37,301 nucleotides of DNA, from contig NZ_JAUNTN010000030.1 in NCBI RefSeq assembly GCF_030538695.1, positions 1 to 37,301 of the forward strand, read 5' to 3'. The DNA comes from Paracoccus sp. (in: a-proteobacteria) (GTDB lineage: Bacteria > Pseudomonadota > Alphaproteobacteria > Rhodobacterales > Rhodobacteraceae). Under the pieces are notes generated by a model, which worked only from the letters and a program-made list of their open reading frames with translations, searched no databases and was not told where the DNA came from. Below are positions 32,674-37,301 of the stretch, piece by piece. The first letter of the stretch is position 1; each line of letters starts with the position of its first letter. Made by a program: the position numbers and the translations under genes.

Positions 32674-34325
32674 GCGGTCAGTTCCTTCAGATAGGCGGCG
32701 CGCAGATGGGCGCGCAGGGCGTTGCGGCTGATCTTGCCGACGGCGGTTGTCGCGAAGCTGTCCACGAAGACGATCTGGTCGGGGACCTTGAACTCGGCCA
32801 GTTGGCGCGCGCGCATGAAGGCCTTCAGCTGCGGCACGCGTGGCCGGTCGCCGGAAGCGGCGATGACGAAGGCGCAACTGCGTTCGCCCAGCACCTCGTC
32901 GGGGATCGACACGACCGCGGCGTCGAAGACCTGGGGATGGGCAAGCAGGTGATCCTCGATCTCTTCGGCCGAGACTTTCTCGCCGGCCCGGTTGATGTGA
33001 TCGCCCGCCCGCCCCCTCACCTCAAGATAGCCACCGGGCAACTGCCGCACGATGTCGCCGGTGCGGTAAAAGCCGTCATCAGTGAAGCTGCGGGCATTGG
33101 CGGCGGGATCGTCGTGATAGGCCCGGATCGTGTAGGGACCGCGCGTCAGCAGATGGCCGGGCTGGCCCGGCGCGACGGGGCAGCCGTCATCGTCCAGCAC
33201 CAGAACTTCGTCATGGGGGCTGATCGGGCGGCCCTGCGTGCCGATGATGATGTCCTCGGGATCATCGAGGCGCGTGTAGTTCACCAGCCCCTCGGCCATC
33301 CCGAAAACCTGTTGCAGGGTGCAGCCCAGCTCCGAGCGCACGCGGGCGGCTGCCTCGGGCGCGAACTTGGCGCCGCCGACCTGCAGCACCTTCAGCGACG
33401 ACAGGTCGTGCGGCGTCGTGGCGGCCGCCTGCATCCACAGCATCGCCAGCGGCGGAACGAGGCCGGTGATCGTCACCCCCTCGGCTGCGATCAGGCGGAA
33501 GGCGGTCTCGGGATGGGGGTTCTGGCTCAGCACCACGCGCGCACCGGCTGCCAGCGCGCCGAAGACGCCGGGCGAACTCATCGGAAAGTTGTGCGCGACC
33601 GGCAGCGCGGCCAGATAAACGCTATCACCGTCCAGCCGGCAGATTTCGGCACTGGCGCGGAAGCTGTAGATATAATCGTCGTGCGTCCGCGGGATCAGCT
33701 TGGGCAGCCCCGTCGAGCCGCCCGAGATCTGCAGGAACGCCACGGCCGAGGGATCGACCTGCGGCAGGGCCGGCCCCGCGCGGAAGCTGTCAAAGGCGAT
33801 CTGTCCGCCCGCCTCGCCCAGAACGATGATGCGCTGAAGGGCAGGAACTTCGGCCCGGACAGCCTCGGCCAGACCCGGATGCGAGAAACCGTCGTGGCGG
33901 TCCGCCACCACGATGGCCCGCGCGCCGGACCGCCGCGCCAGATGCGCCACCTCGGTCTGACGGTGGGCCGGCAGGGCGTAGACCGGGATCAGCCCGGCAA
34001 GGAACAGCCCAAAGACCGCGGGAAAGAAGCCCGCGATGTTCGGAAGCTGCACGATCACCCGATCGCCCGGCTGAAGACCGAGGCCCAGGTAACCGCCGGC
34101 CGCGTCATGCGCACGCGACAGCAGTTCGCCATAGCTCCAGCGGTGATCTTGATCGACGACGGCCAGCCGGTCCGGGTGTGCGCCTGCCAGCCGCGTCAGC
34201 AGCTGGCCGAACGTCTCGCCCTGCCAGTAGCCGCTTGCGCGGTAGAGGCTGGCCAGCTCGGCAGGCCAGACCTGACGGGGGATCGTATCGTCTGGCGCCA
34301 CTGTGAAGGCCTTCCCTGACTTCAT
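32670..34325 (-). CDS. entE: 2,3-Dihydroxybenzoate-AMP ligase (EntE/DhbE type)
   Basis: A 551-residue aryl-acid adenylating enzyme. ATP motif [20 protein letters not shown], aryl pocket [13 protein letters not shown] and [23 protein letters not shown], and the C-terminal Lys motif [10 protein letters not shown]. Asn246, Ser251 and Val348 have the spacing of Asn235, Ser240 and Val337 in DhbE, the set associated with DHB; salicylate enzymes usually have Cys and Leu at the last two. So DHB is the likely substrate. First intact gene of the leftward biosynthetic operon. A TTGACT at 34363-34358 with TAATGC 17 bases on could be its promoter, but a truncated gene ends at 34366, so transcription may originally have come from further upstream. 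Confidence 0.93.
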   Translation of the reverse strand: MKSGKAFTVAPDDTIPRQVWPAELASLYRASGYWQGETFGQLLTRLAGAHPDRLAVVDQDHRWSYGELLSRAHDAAGGYLGLGLQPGDRVIVQLPNIAGFFPAVFGLFLAGLIPVYALPAHRQTEVAHLARRSGARAIVVADRHDGFSHPGLAEAVRAEVPALQRIIVLGEAGGQIAFDSFRAGPALPQVDPSAVAFLQISGGSTGLPKLIPRTHDDYIYSFRASAEICRLDGDSVYLAALPVAHNFPMSSPGVFGALAAGARVVLSQNPHPETAFRLIAAEGVTITGLVPPLAMLWMQAAATTPHDLSSLKVLQVGGAKFAPEAAARVRSELGCTLQQVFGMAEGLVNYTRLDDPEDIIIGTQGRPISPHDEVLVLDDDGCPVAPGQPGHLLTRGPYTIRAYHDDPAANARSFTDDGFYRTGDIVRQLPGGYLEVRGRAGDHINRAGEKVSAEEIEDHLLAHPQVFDAAVVSIPDEVLGERSCAFVIAASGDRPRVPQLKAFMRARQLAEFKVPDQIVFVDSFATTAVGKISRNALRAHLRAAYLKELTA

Positions 34326-34365
34326 GTGCCTGCGGCATTATCGCACCCTATGGAAACAGTCAACT

Positions 34366-34500
34366 TTATCCCGCAGGCGACGTTTCGGGGGCTTGTCTGC
34401 GCCGCGACAGATGCTGATCCAACGCGTCGGCATAGGCGGCGGGGGCGGCCTCGATCCCGGCCGTCATGCGGCGGCCGCTCACGGCGCATGGCGGCGAGGA
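34366..34500 (-). pseudogene. C-terminal tail of a lost gene upstream of entE
   Basis: The minus-strand frame AVSGRRMTAGIEAAPAAYAD then ALDQHLSRRRQAPETSPAG ends with TAA at 34366-34368, 40 bases before the ligase start. Third codon positions are mostly G or C, as in real genes here. It is joined at 34500 to the IS3 transposase fragment, so its beginning is missing. It may be the end of a former siderophore-operon gene, for example an exporter or a DHB-synthesis gene; too little remains to say. Confidence 0.4.
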
Positions 34501-34700
34501 TGGCGTCACGTTGTTCAGGCTTTCATGGCAGCGTTGATGGTTGTCGTGCTCGACGAAGGCTTGGATCCGGGCCTCGGGATCACCGGGCAGGACGTAATTT
34601 TCCAGCAGGATCCGGTTCTTCAGGGTCTGGTGCCGGCGCTTGATCCTGCCCTGGGTCCGGGGATGGCACGGGGCGCTGCGGATGTCCGCCGTCAGCAGCT
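34501..34700 (-). pseudogene. IS3-family transposase (OrfB), central fragment
   Basis: The minus strand reads APCHPRTQGRIKRRHQTLKN, then RILLENYVLPGDPEARIQAF and VEHDNHQRCHESLNNVTP, ending at 34501. This is the conserved C-terminal half of the IS3 catalytic core. The next residues expected, ADACFGR..., are found at 4149-4261. TGGCG at 34501-34505 is repeated at 4257-4261. Upstream of about 34690 the similarity fades, so the 5' part of the IS is lost too. Confidence 0.75.
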
Positions 34701-34903
34701 CAATAGCCATGCCCAGACATATGGTCTGCCCACAGCTTTCTTAAGTTGCCGAGGTCGGCCCGGTATACCTCCTTGGACTCGCCCCATCAGCTTTTCCCGA
34801 TACGCAATGCGCGGCGATCAGATAGCCCCTTATTGCGTTCGATCCTCCAGCAATGGCACAGCAAGCAATCCGTCTCGAAGAGAAGTCGCCCGCAAGCCGA
34901 GGA
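34701..34903. other. Spacer before hipBA
   Basis: No gene recognised. AT content is higher than in the surroundings toward the hipB promoter. A short plus-strand frame across 34746-34970 has no recognisable features and runs through two operator boxes; I regard it as chance. Confidence 0.4.
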
Positions 34904-35020
34904 TTTACCTCATTCAATAAAATCCGCCGATCAGCAGCATGATTGCGAGAGTATTTACCCTTTTCAGTAAAATCGTTGACTGCGCCTGCGGTGCCATTTA
35001 TATTTACCGTATTCAGTAAA
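34904..35020 (+). promoter_or_regulatory. hipBA promoter with three operator boxes
   Basis: Three boxes of the form TTTAC-N8-GTAAA: 34904-34921 (right arm ATAAA), 34954-34971 and 35003-35020 (both exact), spaced 50 and 49 bases. A promoter TTGACT (34976-34981), 17-base spacer, TATATT (34999-35004) overlaps the third box. E. coli HipB binds TATCC-N8-GGATA, the same 5-8-5 layout, so these are very likely the HipB operators for autorepression. Confidence 0.8.
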
Positions 35021-35031
35021 GGCGCCACATC

Positions 35032-35325
35032 ATGGAAGGCCAAGACAGCCAGATCCTCGCCAAGGCCGGACACCGGCTCCGTCAGGCTCGCCTCGCGCGC
35101 GGTCTGAACCTGCATCAACTGGCGCGGTTGACCGGCATCAGCGCCCCCGCCCTCTCGCTCATCGAGACGGGAAAGCGCGACCCGCGCCTGACGACGCTTG
35201 GCAAGATTGCTGCGGCCCTCCGGCTTCCCTTGGCCGATCTGCTGGAAAGTCCAGCGGACGAAGCAAGGGTGAAGCAACCTCCTTCACCCAAAGACGATGG
35301 CTACGATCTCGGAGATTACAGGTGA
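35032..35325 (+). CDS. hipB: HipB-like antitoxin, XRE-family repressor
   Basis: A 97-residue protein with a helix-turn-helix at about 12-67: AGHRLRQARLARGLNLHQLA, RLTGISAPALSLIETGKRDP and TLGKIAAALRLPLADLL. A Pro/Asp-rich C-terminal tail follows. It would bind the three TTTAC-N8-GTAAA boxes upstream and the HipA kinase, repressing the pair and neutralising the toxin. Its stop overlaps the GTG start of hipA (GTGA). Confidence 0.88.
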   Translation: MEGQDSQILAKAGHRLRQARLARGLNLHQLARLTGISAPALSLIETGKRDPRLTTLGKIAAALRLPLADLLESPADEARVKQPPSPKDDGYDLGDYR

Positions 35326-36632
35326 ACGGCACGGTGCCGGTCTCGTTCGACAAGCTCCATGTCGGCGACGTGGCAGTTGCCGATGATGGCAGCCTGTCGT
35401 TTCGCTACGCTGCTCGCTGGCTTGCAACCCGGGGAGCCTTCCCTCTGTCCCTGACCATGCCGCTTACCGACACGCCCTATCCGTCAGAGATCATTTCGCC
35501 TTGGCTCGCGAACCTCCTGCCCGAGGAGGAACAGCTTCAGATCCTGACCAGATCCCTGGGGCTTGACCGGGCCGACACGCTTGCCGTTCTGGCTGAAATC
35601 GGCGGCGATACCGCCGGTGCCCTGTCGTTTGGTTCCTCAACGGACCCTGACGCCTGGGCTTGGACACGCCTGACGGAACTTTACGATACCGCCGATCCGC
35701 AGGCGGCGCTGGAGCGGCATTTCGAAGATCTCGGCCGCAGACCCTTTCTCGTCGGCGAGGAAGGGGTCCGCCAATCGCTGGCCGGCGGGCAGAAGAAATC
35801 GGCGCTGGCAGTGCTTTCGCCCGACGGCACGCCCGTTTTGCGGCTGCCGCAACCGGGTGACGTGCTGGCCGTGCCACGCAATGGCGCGCCCTCCACCGTT
35901 ATCGTGAAGCCCGACAATCCAAACCTGCCCGGCATCACCGAAAACGAGGTGTTCTGCCTGCATCTGGCCCAGGCCATCGGGATCGCAGCTGCGCAGACGA
36001 CGATCCTGACGACAGGGAAGCGCACGGCCATTTGTGCGTTGCGCTATGACCGGCGCGTCGGCCGGGCGGGTCAGCTTCAGCGGGTTCACCAGGAAGACTT
36101 CGCCCAGGCGAACGGCATCCCGCCCGGCCGGAAATACGAACGCGGCACCCTAGCCGGCCCCGATCTGAGGACGCTGCTGGCCACCGGGCATGCGCTGCCA
36201 CCCATGGACGCGCTGGCGCTGCTGGACCAGGTGATTTTCAACATCCTCGTCGCGAATACCGACGCCCATGCCAAGAACTACTCGATCCTGCTGCCCGTCG
36301 GCAACGAACCGAGGCTTGCCCCGCTCTACGATGTCTCGACAGTGCTGCCCTGGCCGCATGTGACGCAGTATTTCGCGCAGAACCTTGCTGCGAAGCGCCG
36401 CCGTCCCGAGGCCATGGCCGGACGCCACTGGGACATCATCGCCGGGGACATGGGCTACCGCCCCGCCGATCTGCGCCAAAGGGTGCAGGAATTGGTGGAC
36501 GCCATGGTCGCCAATCGTGTCACGGTTGCCGGGGCCGTGGCCAGCCTGCCGGAGGTCACATCGGGATATGTCGAGCAAGCCGCTGAACTGATCGAGGTTA
36601 ACGCGCTCCGCATCGCCGGGAGGCTAAGATAG
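35322..36632 (+). CDS. hipA: HipA-like serine/threonine kinase toxin
   Basis: A 436-residue kinase, full length for HipA. N-terminal HipA_N domain (about 5-105, with PLSLTMPL and WLANLLPEEEQLQILTRSLG), P-loop-like SLAGGQKKSALAV (Ser152 matches the autophosphorylation serine of E. coli HipA), VIVKPDNPNLPGITENEVFC, catalytic NTDAHAKNYS (Asp314, Asn319) and metal Asp337 in PLYDVST. E. coli HipA phosphorylates glutamyl-tRNA synthetase; the target here is unknown. The start is GTG inside the hipB stop. All catalytic residues are present, so the pair looks functional. Confidence 0.92.
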   Translation: MNGTVPVSFDKLHVGDVAVADDGSLSFRYAARWLATRGAFPLSLTMPLTDTPYPSEIISPWLANLLPEEEQLQILTRSLGLDRADTLAVLAEIGGDTAGALSFGSSTDPDAWAWTRLTELYDTADPQAALERHFEDLGRRPFLVGEEGVRQSLAGGQKKSALAVLSPDGTPVLRLPQPGDVLAVPRNGAPSTVIVKPDNPNLPGITENEVFCLHLAQAIGIAAAQTTILTTGKRTAICALRYDRRVGRAGQLQRVHQEDFAQANGIPPGRKYERGTLAGPDLRTLLATGHALPPMDALALLDQVIFNILVANTDAHAKNYSILLPVGNEPRLAPLYDVSTVLPWPHVTQYFAQNLAAKRRRPEAMAGRHWDIIAGDMGYRPADLRQRVQELVDAMVANRVTVAGAVASLPEVTSGYVEQAAELIEVNALRIAGRLR

Positions 36633-36967
36633 GTCGTTAAAGACGTTTTACCGGGTAGCAACGCACTGAGCAGCGCGTCCAAAACGGCTTGCACCGAAGG
36701 GCGGTGAGCCGACATGCGGCGGTGCGGCTTGGCAATTGCAGAAATATGATGACGTCGACATTCGGCAGTTGCGCGATCTCCGGCCGGTGCATCACGCAGG
36801 TCGGGCGGGAAGCGGACTTGCGGCACTGCTGCGCCGTATCCGTAGCAACCAGAGATACCGGCCATCCGTGCGCTTCGCAGCGAAATTTGGACCGTCACAG
36901 GCCCGTCGGGCGGACAGCGGTCTTGCGGTGACGCAACATCGCGACCACAGCAATATGGATACAACTT
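36633..36967. other. Unassigned stretch after hipA
   Basis: No convincing gene. The words AGCGGACTTGCGG (about 36813-36825) and AGCGGTCTTGCGG (about 36915-36927) recur, and the sequence resembles the repeated non-coding filler often seen in Rhodobacterales genomes. Minus-strand frames here lack domain-like sequence. Confidence 0.35.
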
Positions 36968-37246
36968 GCCGTCGCCGAATATCGCCTGCCAGTCGATGGC
37001 ACGGACCACCACAGTGGCCAGATCGCGGCGGACAAGCTGTTCGATGGCGGGAACCCCGTTGATGAGCGTGAGGCGGCTGTAGAATGTCAGGGCGCCGACC
37101 GTTTTGGGCGACAGGTTCACTTCTGCGAAGCTGGCATCCGTTTTGGTCAGGGCGGCATCCTCAGCCAGCCATTGCGCTTCCGACGATCCGGTTTGCTTGG
37201 GAATGTCGACCGATTTTCTAAGCGAAGCGCGCGACGCCCTATTCCA
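36968..37246 (-). pseudogene. HK97-type phage major capsid protein, internal fragment
   Basis: On the minus strand: KSVDIPKQTGSSEAQWLAED, AALTKTDASFAEVNLSPKTV, GALTFYSRLTLINGVPAIEQ, LVRRDLATVV and AIFGDG. This is the central part of an HK97-family capsid protein (the region usually reading ...PKTVGA...SRxxL...GDG). Both ends are missing: similarity ends after GDG at 36968, and on the right a stop at 37247-37249 abuts the IS-like end. Only about 90 of some 400 residues remain. Confidence 0.65.
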
Positions 37247-37249
37247 CTA

Positions 37250-37301
37250 GGGCCTGTTGACGTTTGAGGCTTCCCCAATCGGGTTCTGTCTGATTCAAGC
37301 T
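37250..37301. mobile_element. Possible left end of an IS5-family element
   Basis: From 37250 the sequence GGGCCTGTTGACGTTTGAGG follows directly on CTA. A GGGCCTG- or GAGCCTG-type end next to a TA target is typical of the IS427 group of IS5. The fragment runs off the window, so neither the transposase nor the other end can be seen. Recognition is from memory of such termini. Confidence 0.35.

Larger units (their letters stand above)
4262..34500. mobile_element. Candidate 30.2 kb insertion inside an IS3 transposase gene
   Basis: The two halves of one IS3 orfB flank this segment in the same orientation and correct order. TGGCG is present at both junctions (4257-4261 and 34501-34505). Removing the segment plus one TGGCG restores a continuous frame through NNVTPADACFGR. 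The segment carries the methanol and siderophore modules. I see no terminal inverted repeats at the two ends and no integrase or transposase for the unit inside, so the mechanism is unknown. A 5-bp duplication would fit a transposon, while 5 bp of microhomology would fit illegitimate recombination. Confidence 0.5.

Noticed and set aside
34746..34970. 74-residue plus-strand frame before hipB
   Set aside because: It runs through two hipBA operator boxes, lacks any motif and has no ribosome binding site.
1..37301. CRISPR arrays or rRNA genes
   Set aside because: No regularly spaced direct repeats of CRISPR type and no recognisable rRNA sequence were seen.

Overview
The window comes from a GC-rich alphaproteobacterium of the Rhodobacterales, most likely Paracoccus. 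The best evidence is a complete methanol-oxidation locus in the order mxaZ-mxaY-mxaX (leftward) and mxaF-J-G-I-R-S-A-C-K-L-D (rightward), the arrangement known from Paracoccus denitrificans. The mxaF product is the calcium type of PQQ methanol dehydrogenase. Its residues fall exactly on the classical mature numbering (Cys103-Cys104, Glu177, Trp243, Asn261, Asp303), with Ala rather than Asp at 305.

Layout. 1-4261 is decayed accessory DNA: phage-type genes, a frameshifted ParB/methylase, an intact VapBC toxin-antitoxin pair, a broken tail-gene pair, a truncated IS66 element and the 3' end of an IS3-family transposase gene. 4380-16771 is the methanol module, followed by a strong terminator and a scrap of another IS3 transposase. 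17324-34325 is a catecholate siderophore module. It comprises a cytochrome b561, a FepA-type TonB receptor, a TRAP transporter (dctP, dctM, dctQ), a ferric-siderophore ABC transporter, a YncE-like propeller protein, a siderophore esterase, an EntF-type NRPS, a free-standing aryl carrier protein and an EntE/DhbE-type 2,3-dihydroxybenzoate (DHB) ligase. 34501-37301 is again accessory DNA: the 5' part of an IS3 transposase gene, a HipBA toxin-antitoxin pair with three operator boxes, a capsid-gene remnant and the likely end of another IS.

How the genes work together. MxaF/MxaI oxidise methanol in the periplasm and pass electrons to cytochrome cL (MxaG). MxaR, S, A, C, K and L are thought to insert calcium and mature the enzyme, and MxaZYX is the likely regulator. 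In the siderophore module, DHB would be activated by the ligase, loaded on the carrier, condensed with serine by the NRPS (its serine code equals that of EntF) and released by its thioesterase as an enterobactin-like product. The FepA-type receptor and the ABC system would take the ferric form back up, and the esterase would hydrolyse it. No gene for making DHB is present.

Two observations stand out. (1) The two IS3 fragments at 4149-4261 and 34501-34700 are complementary halves of one transposase gene on the same strand. Each carries TGGCG at the break, and joining them over one copy restores a continuous reading frame. The 30.2 kb between them therefore looks like a single insertion. (2) Stop and start codons overlap from the siderophore ABC transporter into a complete TRAP transporter, tying a carboxylate importer to catecholate siderophore uptake in a cluster that lacks DHB synthesis. 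This suggests scavenging or recycling of the aryl acid, which is a hypothesis. Reading was by eye, without database searches.
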